In this document: positions 1 to 10,146 of the stretch, piece by piece
Layout of the letters: the number at the start of each line of letters is the position of its first letter
Position numbering within the stretch: position 1 is the first letter of the stretch
Assembly (NCBI GenBank): GCA_039621445.1
Contig: CP154957.1
Span: forward strand, 4,520,504 to 4,584,503
Reading direction: 5' to 3'
DNA length: 64,000 nt
Source of the DNA: Euglena gracilis
Lineage: Eukaryota > Euglenida > Euglenophyceae > Euglenales
Program-made: the position numbers and the translations under genes
The notes under the pieces: model-generated
Seen by the model: only the letters and a program-made list of their open reading frames with translations
Told to the model about the DNA's origin: nothing
Database searches by the model: none

Positions 1-349
1 GTGGCCATGGCCATGTACCCCCCACAACCTGGACGGCAGACTGGGCGGTGGGCATGCTGCGGGTCGGTGGAAACAATGAAAAAATGATGGCATCTTAAAT
101 GTGGCCGCAAATCTCACTGTTTTGGAGGCAGAGAATATTTGATGTTGACAGATGGTTGGGTTGCATGCAAGACTCAGCACCCTGATATTGTACACAAAAA
201 TCTGGTGCGTTGCATGTTTGCTGAGAGACTTTCCCCGTACTTTGGCGTGTCAAGGACAGGGGGAGGTACATATTGTTGTTCACCAGGTGCTGTCGGCGGT
301 TCAAGGAAATTGTAAAAATGTGCGCTGCACAATTGCGCTGCTTTGGCGT

Positions 350-427
350 GGTGGTGCCAGTCAGGGTCTCGAACATCAGACGTGGTCGGCATGCATCGCT
401 AGGTCATCGGCTGTCATCATGACCGCC
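350..427 (-). repeat. tRNA-like 78-nt sequence, copy 1 of 5
   Basis: Read on the minus strand, the segment starts GGCGGT-like and ends ACCGCC, so the ends can pair as an acceptor stem. At nt 53-62 it holds GTTCGAGACC, which fits a Pol III B box at the position of a tRNA T arm. The A box and anticodon arm are poor. This copy is the most diverged. It may be a tRNA-derived SINE head; it is not a functional tRNA. Confidence 0.35.
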
Positions 428-619
428 GGAACATTCACAAATGCATGCATCATGAAATTCTGTTCAGATACCCTGTCTGGAAGCTGGGTGTCTGAAAATA
501 CAATCGGCCTTAAGCACCTTCAAACCTGCCTCTCTCGCCCACTCCAACTTCAAAGCCTCTGGACCAGATAGAGTGCGAGATATACTGGCTAAGATTAAAC
601 AAGTGTGTGTGTGTGTGTG

Positions 620-898
620 CAGGCTTCTTTTTAAGACCCCCGGGGGGGAGGGGGGTCCCCCACCCACCCACCTGGGTGGGTAGCGCGCCGGGCCCCCCCC
701 CGGGGGGGGGGGGGGGGGGCGGGGACCCCCCTCAAAATCGGGCCCGTTAAAGGCAATTTTCAAAAATTTTCGGCGCTTCGCGCCGAAAAGGTATACCCAG
801 CGCCTCTGGCGCGGGACCCCCCCTCCCGGGGGGGGTCCGGCCCGGACCCACCCACCCCCCTCCCCTGGGGGGGGTCAGGTGACTTAAAAAGAAGCCTG
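620..898. mobile_element. Small TIR element inserted in a GT microsatellite
   Basis: The element starts CAGGCTTCTTTTTAAG and ends with the inverted sequence CTTAAAAAGAAGCCTG. Both sides are (GT)n tract, so the element sits inside what was one microsatellite; the 8-bp duplication is TGTGTGTG. The interior is C and G runs around a short hairpin (GGCGC-TTC-GCGCC type, near 770-786). There is no coding capacity. CAG...CTG ends with an 8-bp duplication are typical of hAT transposons, so this is probably a non-autonomous hAT-like element. Confidence 0.8.
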
Positions 899-1387
899 TG
901 TGTGTGTGTGTAACAAAAAAAATAAAACATTTTTTTTGATTTTTTGGGAATACAATGATCCAAAAACACAACTTATTTGAGCAAAAAATTCAAAAATGAC
1001 AAAAATTTGACCAAAATTTGGTCTCAGGTAAAAATCAGCTGCAAAACGGGAAATTTTTCCAGTCAAAGCATTTCCCAGCAGAAATCCAGAAAAATAAAAG
1101 GCATGTCAAAACCGGCCAAATTTTGTGAAAATTGGGAGAAAATGTCTACGGCAAAGGTGTGTGCCGAGGAAGGTTCCTGCGACGTTGGTGATGTCTCCAC
1201 AGAGGTTCCCAGGTATCCAGCCACCGCAGAGACTGCGCTGAGACCACGGGGGGGGGGATTGAGTGAGCAGTGGAAATAACTCCCGTCCCCCTACATTGCA
1301 TTGTAAACGTCCCATTCTTTTGCCCATTCTTGTTGCACGGACTTCCCATGCTTTTGCTTTTGGGGCTGCAACCCTCTGCCTTGGGCC

Positions 1388-1687
1388 CAGGGGTTTTTTT
1401 AAGACCGGGGGGGGGGGAGGGGGGGGGTCCCCCCCCCACCCACCCACCCCCTAGAGGGGGGGGGGGGGGGGGGGAGGGGGGTCCGGGGGACCCACAAAAA
1501 ATGGCCGAAAAATCGCGAAAAGTGCTAAAAATAGAATTTTTTCGGCGCCTGCGGCGCCGAAAAGTATATCCCACCCCCCTCCGGGGGCCCCCCCCCCCCG
1601 GGGGGGGGGGAGGGGGTCCGGCGGCCCCCCCCACCCTACCCCCCCCCCTCCCCCCCCCCCGGGGGTCCAAACTTAAAAAAATCCCTG
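1388..1687. mobile_element. Small TIR element, 8-bp duplication CTTGGGCC
   Basis: Termini are CAGGGGTTTTTTTAAG and CTTAAAAAAATCCCTG. The 8 bases before (1380-1387) and after (1688-1695) are both CTTGGGCC, a perfect target duplication. The interior repeats the layout of the element at 620: G/C runs on both sides of a GGCGC hairpin at about 1541-1558. Non-coding; probably a hAT-like miniature element of the same group. Confidence 0.85.
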
Positions 1688-1762
1688 CTTGGGCCCCAGA
1701 ATATTTCCACGGAGAATACAATTTTTTACCCGAGCCCACACAAATGTGGCGTGCTTTGGCGT

Positions 1763-1840
1763 GGCGGTGCCAGTCAGGGTCTCGAACATCAGACATGGTC
1801 GGCAGGCATCGTTAGGTCATCAGCTGTCATCATGACCGCC
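1763..1840 (-). repeat. tRNA-like sequence, copy 2
   Basis: Same 78-nt form as the copy at 350: pairing GGCGGT/ACCGCC ends and a B-box-like GTTCGAGACC on the minus strand. Its near identity to the copies at 3247, 4860 and 6376 reflects duplication of the whole 1.5-kb unit, not separate retroposition. Confidence 0.35.
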
Positions 1841-2279
1841 GGAACACTTACAGAGGCACTCATTATGAAACAGTTTCCTGGCAACCCTGCCTCTGGAGGA
1901 TTTATTTGGGATCCAGGGGAGGTGGCCACACGCCCACACCTGCCCTGGGGGCACACGGGGGGGGGGGGATTTGGGGGGTCAGGGGGGATATTTGGGAGGT
2001 CAATTTTGGAGCCCAAAAGCATTTTCGTCATTTCGCACCAAAGCAGAGGGAAACCCCGCCTTGGCAGGCTGCCCACCTCTCACCGGGTCACCAAATTTTT
2101 TTTAAAAAATCTCTGCCTGCTTCCCTCGTTTCCCCAAATTCAAGGTCTCTTGACCATTTTAAAGCGGCAAGCTGCCTGGTGATGCCTTTCTCGGGGGAGA
2201 TTGACATTGGAGGACATCGGGAAAATTGTGGGTGATATGCAGCGAAATTGCAGAAAAGTTCATACCGGGAGTGTAAACC

Positions 2280-2640
2280 CCCCCCCCTGGTCCGATCGAG
2301 CAAAACTCCAAAAATAAGACCCCCCCTTGACGACGCAAAGCGCCGGGGACGGTGAAAAATTTCCCCGAAAAAACACCAAAACCCCCAATTTCATACACAA
2401 AAATGATGAAATTTCAAAAATTTTCAGATTTTTAAAGTGCAAAAAAACATGGTAAATGTCAATTCACACCAATTTACACATGGCGCGAAATGCCGAAGGA
2501 AAAATTTTAGTGCTCTTGGGAACATGGAAAATGGTGTTTTTTTCGGGCCCGGGTCGGTCGAGAAAAAATCCAAAAATGACACCCCCCCAAAAATAAGACC
2601 CCCCCCCCTGGAGGCTTCCAGCAACGGACCCAAAAATAGC
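2280..2640. repeat. AATAAGACCC-key element, copy 1
   Basis: Several boxes of the form AAAATAAGACCCCCC, the first near 2310 and the last near 2600, lie around an A-rich core with a GGCGC hairpin (near 2480-2495). The same element is at 5365-5735 (tandem copy), 11855-12290 and, inverted, 52180-52535. Non-coding. Confidence 0.7.
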
Positions 2641-2857
2641 TGCTTGTTTGTGTGTGTTCGAAAAAGCTTACCAGCCTAGCCTCTTTTGAAGAAGCTGGGT
2701 GAGAGAGGAGGCGGTGGTCTGCTGGGGAAAAAAATCAGCTTGACCGCTTGACCGCTTGACCAGAACCCCTGAAACAAGACCCAGACCGACCCAGGCTGTC
2801 ACCCAACCGCCAGGTCTTCCAAGAGAAAAGCACCCAGTGGTCAGCTTCAAGACAAAC

Positions 2858-2935
2858 ATGCCGAAAAGACGGGGAAATGCGTCAAATAAGACAGCGCAGA
2901 AAAGCACAAAGAAAATGTCACTTGGATCAGGATGA
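2858..2935 (+). CDS. Conserved 25-residue basic small ORF, copy 1
   Basis: The ORF starts MPKRRGN and ends SLGSG, with many Lys, Arg, Ser and Thr. It recurs with almost no change at 4438-4515 and 5971-6048. The copies lie in duplicated DNA, so their conservation could be recent duplication and not selection. It might be a short exon. I recognise no family. Confidence 0.2.
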   Translation: MPKRRGNASNKTAQKSTKKMSLGSG

Positions 2936-3246
2936 AGATTGGATCAGCTGGTCATCACACAGCCGTTGAATGAAATAATACATCATCCAATCCATGCGGG
3001 GCATGGCATAAAAGTGAGGGAGTCCCAGAAATTTGGAACTTACCGCATAACATGCCCAAAGCGAACAATAAATCCTGCCAATCTCAGGCCACCTCCACAA
3101 AAAAAATGTCCAGAAAAGATCGCCAGGCCAGGAGATTGCAACGGCTGGGTCCCAGAAAGTTTTGATGCTTATCTTTTGGATACCTGAGCCTCCGCGGAGA
3201 ATACAATTTTTTACCTAACCCCCACAAATGTGGCGTGCTTTGGCGT

Positions 3247-3324
3247 GGCGGTGCCAGTCAGGGTCTCGAACATCAGACATGGTCGGCATGCATCGTTAGG
3301 TCATCAGCTGTCATCATGACCGCC
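3247..3324 (-). repeat. tRNA-like sequence, copy 3
   Basis: Same features as the copy at 1763. It marks the start of the third tandem unit. Confidence 0.35.
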
Positions 3325-3499
3325 GGAACACTCACAGAGGCACTCATTATGAAACTGTTTCTTGGCAAACCTGCCTCCGGAGGATTTTTTTTCTGGGACC
3401 CAGGGGAGGTGGCCACACGCCCACACCTGCCCTGGGGGCACACGGGGGGGGGGGGGGGGGGGGGGTTGGGGGGGGTCAGGGGATATTTGGGAGGTCAAT

Positions 3500-4240
3500 T
3501 TTGGAGCCCAAACATTTCTCATTTCTCATTCTCGCTGAAAAATTGACATGAATTAGAAAAAAGTTGCGCGGTCGGCTGCGGTCGGCAACCCACCTATGAC
3601 AGTCCTGAAACCCGCGGTCGGCTGCGGTCGGCATAGGTGCTTGGTTAGGGGGAATCAAACAGTTTGGCCGAATTTCAACCCAATTTAGGCCAAATTTTAG
3701 ACCAAATTTTAGGCCCCCTTTTTTGTCTGATTTCGAGTTTTTCCCGAAATTGTAACCCTAACCCTAATCCAAACCCTAACCCTACCCCCCTAAATAAACG
3801 GGAACACGGCGAATCGGGGCATAAAACCCAAAAAATTGGAGTTGGTGAAAGAAGTGGGACCCCCACCTCCAGGTTAAACTACGCGGGGGGGGGGGGGGGG
3901 GGGGGGGGGGGGGTAAATTAGCGTTGCCATATATACACATATATGGTATGTGCAGTACAACAATACAATGTACCTGCGAGGTAGCTGAGTCGGCAGGGAG
4001 GGGGGGCTAAACACTGGGGGGTGGCCATCAGGGTTTGCGTTCAAATTGTTTGATTGTTTGACCAAGAATACATGTTTGAAACCCGCCAAACCCCCGCAAA
4101 AAAATAATTTTAACAATGTTGACAATATCGAAACATGCTTTTTTCATTGAAAACACTGATTTCTTGCGAAAACAGGTGATTGTTGTTACAAGTTGTTTAA
4201 CACCACAGCTGTTTGTGTGTGTTCTGAAACAGCAGTTCTG
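3500..4240. other. Non-coding block with telomere-like and poly-G tracts
   Basis: Holds two copies of a short GCGGTCGGCTGCGGTCGGC repeat (3568-3630), a short CCCTAACCCTAA run near 3757-3785 and a G run of about 30 at 3884-3913. No gene seen. Confidence 0.5.
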
Positions 4241-4437
4241 AAACCAGCCCTCTTTTGAAGAAGCTGGGTGAGAGAGGAGGCGGTGGTCTGCTGGGGAAAA
4301 TATTGGGGAAAATAAATAGCTTGACCGCTTGACCAGAACCCCTGACACAAGACCCAGACCGACCCAGGCTGTCACCCAACCACCAGGCCCCAGGTCTTCC
4401 AAGAGAAAAGCACCCAGTGGTCAGCTTCAAGACAAAC

Positions 4438-4515
4438 ATGCCGAAAAGACGGGGAAATGTGTCAAATAAGACAGCGCAGAAAAGCACAAAGAAAACGTCA
4501 CTTGGATCAGGATGA
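4438..4515 (+). CDS. Conserved 25-residue basic small ORF, copy 2
   Basis: Second copy of the ORF at 2858, with two residue changes. Downstream, in another frame, lies a segment reading DEDWISWVITQPLNE that is also kept in all units (4520-4680, 6050-6210 and partly at 7930). It could be a following exon, but no splice sites are obvious. Confidence 0.2.
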   Translation: MPKRRGNVSNKTAQKSTKKTSLGSG

Positions 4516-4859
4516 AGATTGGATCAGCTGGGTCATCACACAGCCGTTGAATGAAATAATACATCATCCAATCCATGCGGGGCATGGCATGAAAGTGAGG
4601 GATGAAAATGAGCGAGTCCCAGAAATTTGGAACCTACCGAACAACTTGATCAAGACGAACGCGGGCGAAATGATGCACTGAACAATCCGGTCAATTTCAG
4701 GCCACCTCCACAAAAAAATGTCCAGAAAAGATCGCCAGGCCAGGAGATTGCAACGGCTGGGTCTCAGAAAGTTTTGATGCTTATCTTTTGGATACCTGAG
4801 CCTCCGCGGAGAATACAATTTTTTACCTAACCCCCACAAATGTTGGCGTGCTTTGGCGT

Positions 4860-4937
4860 GGCGGTGCCAGTCAGGGTCTCGAACATCAGACATGGTCGGC
4901 ATGCATCGTTAGGTCATCAGCTGTCATCATGACCGCC
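4860..4937 (-). repeat. tRNA-like sequence, copy 4
   Basis: Same features as the copy at 1763; start of the fourth tandem unit. Confidence 0.35.
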
Positions 4938-5364
4938 GGAACACTTACAGAGGCACTCATTATGAAACAGTTTCCTGGCAACCCTGCCTCTGGAGGATTT
5001 ATTTGGGATCCAGGGGAGGTGGCCACACGCCCACACCTGCCCTGGGGGCACACGGGGGGGGGGGATTTGGGGGGTCAGGGGGGATATTTGGGAGGTCAAT
5101 TTTGGAGCCCAAAAGCATTTTCGCCGTTTCGCACCAAAGCAGAGGGAAACCCTGCCTTGGCAGGCTACTCACCTCTCACCGGGTCACCAAATTTTTTTTA
5201 AAAAATCTCTGCCTGCTTCTCCCGTTTCCCCAACTTCAAAGTCTCTTGACCATTTTAAAGCGGCAAGCTGCCTGGTGATGCCTTTCTCGGGGGAGATTGA
5301 CATTGGAGGACATCGGGAAAATTGTGGGTGATATGCAGCGAAATTGCAGAAAAGTTCATACCGG

Positions 5365-5735
5365 GAGTGTTAACCCCCCCAAAATAAGACCCCCCCCTGG
5401 TCCGATCGAGCAAAACTCCAAAAATAAGACCCCCCTTGACGACGCAAAGTGCCGGGGACGGTGAAAAATTTCCCCAAAAAAACACCAAAACCCCCAATTT
5501 CATACACAAAAATGATGAAATTTCAAAAATTTTCAGATTTTTAAAGTGCAAAAAAAACATGGTAAATATCAATTCACACCAATTTACACATGGCGCGAAA
5601 CGCCGAAGGAAAAATTTTAGTGCTCTTGGGAACATGGAAAATGGTGTTTTTTTCGGGCCCGGGTCGGTCGAGAAAAAATCCAAAAATAACACCCCCCCCC
5701 AAAAATAAGACCCCCCCCTGGAGGCTTCCAGCAAC
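5365..5735. repeat. AATAAGACCC-key element, copy 2
   Basis: Near-identical to the copy at 2280. It adds one AAAATAAGACC box near 5380. Confidence 0.7.
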
Positions 5736-5970
5736 GGACCCAAAAATAGCTGCTTGTTTGTGTGTGTTCTAAAACAGCTTACCAGCCTGGCCTCTTTGAC
5801 GAAGCTGGGTGAGAGAGGAGGCGGTGGTCTGCTGGAAAATTCAGCTTGACCGGATCAAACTTGACAGCTTGACCAGAACCCCTGACACAAGACCCAGACT
5901 GACCCAGGCTGTCACCCAACCACCAGGTCTTCCAACAGGAAAGCACCCAGTGGTCAGCTTCAAGACAAAC

Positions 5971-6048
5971 ATGCCGAAAAGACGGGGAAATGTGTCAAAT
6001 AAGACAGCGCAGAAAAGCACAAAGAAAACGTCACTTGGATCAGGATGA
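5971..6048 (+). CDS. Conserved 25-residue basic small ORF, copy 3
   Basis: Third copy of the ORF at 2858, identical in protein to copy 2. Confidence 0.2.
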   Translation: MPKRRGNVSNKTAQKSTKKTSLGSG

Positions 6049-6375
6049 AGATTGGATCAGCTGGGTCATCACACAGCCGTTGAATGAAATAATACATCAT
6101 CCAATCCATGCGGGGCATGGCATGAAAATGAGGGATGAAAATGAGCGAGTCCCAGAAATTTGGAACCTACCGAACAACTTGATCAAGACGGACACGAGCG
6201 AAATGATGCACTGAACAATCCGGTCAATTTCAGGCCACCTCCACAAAAAAATGTCAGAAAAGATCGCCAGGCCAGGAGATTGCAACGGCTGGGTCTCAGA
6301 AAGTTTTGATGCCTGAGCCTCCGCGGAGAATACAATTTTTTACCTAACCCCCACAAATGTGGCGTGCTTTGGTGT

Positions 6376-6453
6376 GGCGGTGCCAGTCAGGGTCTCGAAC
6401 ATCAGACATGGTCCGCATGCATCGTTAGGTCATCAGCTGTCATCATGACCGCC
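6376..6453 (-). repeat. tRNA-like sequence, copy 5
   Basis: Same features as the copy at 1763. The unit is broken 30 bp later by the SAM-bearing element. Confidence 0.35.
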
Positions 6454-6490
6454 GGAACACTCACAGAGGCACTAATTTCCCTGTCTGGAA

Positions 6491-7498
6491 CAGACCTCTG
6501 TTTAGTGTGTATCAACGATACGCACCAGTGCACAAAATATTTTTTTGCCGACACACACCGATACACAAAAAAAAAATTGCCGATGCACACCGATACACAA
6601 ATTTTTTTGCCAACACACCGACACACAATATTTTTACAAAAATGGGGGGAAAAACACGGGTTGATGTGGACATTGGCCCCTGGCTCAACCCGTAAAGCGT
6701 GGTAAGGAATCTCACCCTACTGCTATGGCTGGGGGAGGGGCGCTACTCCCTCACATTGCAAATGCAGAGCCCCGGATGCATGCCCATACCCCGGCTCTCC
6801 TTTGCTTTTTTGCTTTTTCTTTTTTTTTTTGAGACATTCAACACATGACAAACAGAATCTGTCAAGGTGTGCTGTTTGTAGCTGCACTGATTTGCTTCCT
6901 AACCGCCTCACGCCAGGGGGGATTCCCATCCGAGCCATATCGTCAATGCCGAGAAATGGGAAAATCTCTTTGGTGTCCAATCCTTCATTTCGAAAAGCCG
7001 TCACAAAACGGCCCAGAACGGGAGTTCTTGCGAGAAGGTCTTGAAACCATGGACAACAGTACAACTTTTCGTTTTTGCCTCTGCTCTGTTCAACCTCTTG
7101 CTTGGGGGGCAAGGGAAAAGGTGGTTCAACCGTCACGGAAGCAACTGATGAAGAGCCCTCAGACCCTTCATTGACTGAGGAATACGAAGAAGACACAGAC
7201 TCTTGAGCATCGGATGAATTGTCCGTGTCTGCCTCACTCTCTGATTCAGAGGTGGAGAATTCCTCGGAGGAGGAATCAGCCTGTCCGGGTGGACTTCGCT
7301 AACATGGTCATTGTTTTTTTTAAAAAAAAATTCAAAATTTTTTTGTCGATGCACACCAATACACAAAAACTTTTTGCCGACACACACCAATACACAAAGT
7401 TTTTTTTGCCGACACATGCCGATACATAATTTTTTTTTGCCGATACACACGATACACACACAAAAAAATTTTGCCGATACACACTAAACAGAGGTCTG
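6491..7498. mobile_element. 1,008-bp TIR/iteron element carrying a SAM-domain gene
   Basis: A perfect 23-bp inverted repeat bounds the element: it starts CAGACCTCTGTTTAG (6491-6513) and ends at 7476-7498. GTCTGGAA flanks it on both sides (6483-6490 and 7499-7506), an exact 8-bp target duplication. Inside each end is an array of GCCGACACACACCGATACAC-type iterons with T or A runs, three units on the left (~6548-6640) and four on the right (~7337-7470). Both arrays point the same way although the ends are inverted. The middle is a minus-strand coding exon with a SAM domain. It interrupts a tandem unit. No transposase is visible, so movement would need one in trans. The gene may be a captured host exon. 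Confidence 0.85.
6723..7303 (-). CDS. SAM-domain protein, internal exon(s)
   Basis: An open frame starts after a possible acceptor near 7303. Its first ~60 residues are acidic and Ser-rich (reads SSSEEFSTSESESEADTDN), typical of a disordered region. A SAM-like helical bundle follows, with the lines LLARTPVLGRFVTAFRNEGL and FLGIDDMARMGI and a final helix ending KSVQLQTAH; this matches the SAM pattern of an end-helix ELGI-type motif. The frame then runs through a poly-Lys stretch (A run in the DNA) to a stop at 6723, and the true exon end is probably before that. SAM domains mediate protein or RNA binding. The exon lies entirely inside a transposable element, so it is either element cargo or a captured host exon. 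There is no clear start codon within the element. Confidence 0.55.
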
Positions 7499-7506
7499 GT
7501 CTGGAA

Positions 7507-8167
7507 GATGCCTGGCAACCCTGCCCCCAGAGGATTTTTTTGGGCCAATGTCTCTTTGACCCTTGGAAAAATAGCACCATCTTTCATTTGCCTTTCTCAC
7601 TTCCTTATCACACGTCTTGCCAGTGGTGAAGAAACATGTTCGGCTTCCCCAGCTGCACTGAACAAGATCCAAATTCAGATGTGGGTGGTAACTAAAATCA
7701 TTTCTGACCTTTTTTCAAGAAGAAGGCTGTCCCCCAGCCCCCCCCCCCCCCGGGGCCGGGGGGGGGGGGGCTCGGGTCAAAGCAGCCTGGTGGTCAGCAA
7801 ATACACCGAAAACTCAGAAAAATACTACATGACAATAATGAGCAATAATGGCAAAGCGCACAAAAACACTCAAAATGCGACTGGGGTCAGTGTCACAACC
7901 TGGCACACACATCGTGGGGTCAGTCAGGATGAAGATTGGATCAGTTGGGCCATCACACAGCCGTTGAATGAAGAAAATGCATCATCCAATCCATGAAACC
8001 ATGGCAAAAAAAGGCAACTCTGCATCTACTGCACAATACGGACCCACCTTCCGATGGTTCTGTATGAGGAGGGTGCCACGCTTCATTTCGGGTGTCCATA
8101 CCAAAACCTGCCAAGGGTTTGCCCGCAACACATGTGGGGGGGGGGATGTCCATATACCCATGGACAC
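7507..8167. other. Fragment of the 1.5-kb unit and unique sequence
   Basis: 7507-7530 continues the interrupted tandem unit. 7915-7995 repeats the GGATGAAGATTGGATCAG block. A C/G-run patch lies at 7737-7772. No supported gene. Confidence 0.5.
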
Positions 8168-8681
8168 CAGGGGGGGGGGGAATAATTGATATCGGAGGCC
8201 TTCGGGAAAATTGCGGAAAAATTGCGGAAAAATTGCGGAAATTGCGGAAAAATTGCGGAAAAATTGATATCGGGTATACACATTTCTGTCTGAAGGGACT
8301 GAGAAATTTTTCAATTGTGAGGTTCAGAACACCGCAACACCCACGTCGATGCAGGCGAGCACAAATCAACACGCTTGATGTTTTTTGCACAGGTGGGACG
8401 CACCCAATCCTGTGACCAGTGGTGCACCTGTGAGAAAAATTGGTAAACTGGGGGAAAAAAACAACAAAACACAATAGCACACCTGTTGATCCATTTGAAG
8501 AATGGCTTGAACTCATTGCATCTTCCATCTTCGGTGGTGGGAAAAAAAATCTGCGGAAAAAAATGGGAAAAAATTGCGGAAAAATTGCGGAAATTGCGGA
8601 AAAATTGCGGAAAATTGCGGAAATTGCGGAAAATTGCGGAAATTGCGGAAAAATTGCGGATATCAATTTCCCCCCCCCCTG
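8168..8681. mobile_element. GCGGAAAAATT-iteron element, copy 1
   Basis: Ends are CAGGGGGGGGGG and CCCCCCCCCCTG, each followed inward by ATTGATATC in inverted orientation. TGGACAC flanks both sides (8161-8167 and 8682-8688). Arrays of GCGGAAAAATT iterons lie just inside both ends (8205-8265 and 8560-8660), in the same orientation. The ~290-bp core (8270-8555) is nearly the same as the core at 51190-51480, which is the inverted second copy. The core could encode a short peptide on the minus strand (reads RVDLCSPASTWVLRCSEPHN), but copies differ by indels. Confidence 0.8.
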
Positions 8682-9400
8682 TGGACACCCCCCCCCCCCG
8701 CCCGCACTTCTCCGTTTCTTCCAAATATTTAGCCGCCTGTTTACCACTCCACCATTGGGGAGGGTGCTGTATTATTAGCACCACCATCATCGTCATCACC
8801 ACCACCATCACAACTGCAACCAAAAACTTCCATCCATGAAGGATTGTGAATGGCTGACAGCACATTCGTCCACCAGGTGTGCAACTCTGGCCGTGAGCAA
8901 AGATTGTATTTTAGAGAACTGGCAAGGTGTCAGTGAGAAGCTTGGGAATGACAATTGTTTTGAAGCATTTGTCCTTCTCCTTGTCCTCCTTTTTCACGGT
9001 AGCTCCTCTCCAGTCCAGTGTATGGTGATTGGCGTGTGCAAAAGATGCGTCGCTGTTTGAATCTGGCCTGGCTTGCTGGCTGGCTGGCTGAAGTTGGGGG
9101 GGGAGGGGGTGCAGGGTTAGACTGAGCGTTGAGGGGAGTGGATACATACCCCACCCCCTGCACCGCCATCATGGTGGGCACCCCTTCCAAAACACCACCA
9201 TCCTTCAGCTCTCCCCCTTTTTCTCAATTAGGGTCGTTTCAATTCATTGAACCCGCTGCTTCTCAGTTGACCATCTGAAAGTCACTGTCACACAATGGTT
9301 ATTCTTCAAAGAATTCACCATCCAAACTTTGACTGACTGTTTCCCTCTCTGTGGCCAACATAAACAAGAAATAATAAAAAAATGTTTCTGTTGGCCGCAG
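8682..9400. other. Unique low-feature stretch
   Basis: Contains a CAC/CAT-rich simple tract (8774-8815). I see no convincing coding region on either strand. Confidence 0.4.
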
Positions 9401-9404
9401 CATG

Positions 9405-10095
9405 CTTGTGCTTACCGACCGGGGGGGGAGGGGGGGTGCTATAGGGTGCCTGCCCCTAGCAGGCACACCCCCCCCCCCCGGGGGGGATAGGTATCCGGGC
9501 CGGACCCAGAAAATTTTCATTGAAAATGGCCTTTTCCGGGCCCCCGGCGCCTTCGGCGCCGGGGTCGGAGGGGGGTGCCTGCTAGGGGCAGGCACCCCCC
9601 AAAACCCTACCCCCCGGGGGGGGGGTCGGATCGGGTGCTATGGGGTGCCTGCCCCTAGCACCCAACCAGGGTTCGATATAAGGACAGGTGGGGGGGGGGG
9701 GTCCGGACCCCCCCCTGCGGGCCAGGAGGGGGGGGGGGGTGGGGGGGGACACCCCCCCCACCTAAACAGGTGCGCGGTCAGCGTGGCCGAAAATTTTTGA
9801 CCCCCCAAAACGACCAAAAGTGCCATTTTGGGCACTTTTTGGGCAAAAATGTGCCAAAAACGCAAAAAATTTTCGGCGCGAAGCGCCGGAGGAAAAAAAT
9901 TGACCCTTTTTGGGGGGGGTCAATTTTTGCCCCCGAGGGTCGGTCCGGACCCCCCTTGCAGGTGGGGGGGGGGTGGTCCGGACCCCCCCTGCGGGCCAGG
10001 AGGGGGGGGGGTGGGGGGGACACCCCCCCCACCTAAACCATGTACGCCCTCCTTATATCGAACCCTGCACCCAACCCCCCCCCGTGGGGTAGGCA
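9405..10095. repeat. G/C-tract composite repeat with B-box-like motif
   Basis: The phrase GGGTGCCTGCCCCTAGCA recurs (9445, 9575, 9645) between G runs. GGTTCGATATAAGGA at 9669 and its inverse near 10050 resemble a Pol III B box. The unit with TTTAGGTGGGG and GATATAAGGA recurs at 58560-58690 and in part at 50600-50690. Two GGCGC hairpins lie at 9546-9560 and 9874-9887. Non-coding. Confidence 0.55.
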
Positions 10096-10146
10096 CCCGA
10101 CTAAGCGCAAGCCTGGGCCACAGAGAGGGAAAGAGTCAATAAAAGT

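Larger units (their letters stand above)
1732..6480. repeat. Tandem array of ~1.5-kb units
   Basis: The same order of blocks recurs: a tRNA-like sequence, a block ending in a G run (e.g. near 1960 and 5055), an AATAAGACCC-type element, a block with the small basic ORF, and a GGATGAAGATTGGATCAG block. tRNA-like copies start at 1763, 3247, 4860 and 6376, giving spacings of 1,484, 1,613 and 1,516 bp, with a diverged copy at 350. The 3.2-kb unit differs inside: at 3520-4200 it carries CCCTAA repeats and a long G run in place of the AATAAGACCC element. A fragment of the unit recurs at 7507-7995. This looks like segmental tandem duplication followed by insertions. Confidence 0.8.

Noticed and set aside
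350-427. Functional tRNA gene
   Set aside because: Only end pairing and a B-box-like word fit; D and anticodon arms do not fold.
1146-1796. 216-residue minus-strand Pro/Gly-rich frame
   Set aside because: It reads through C/G runs of the element at 1388-1687; run lengths are unreliable and there is no domain.
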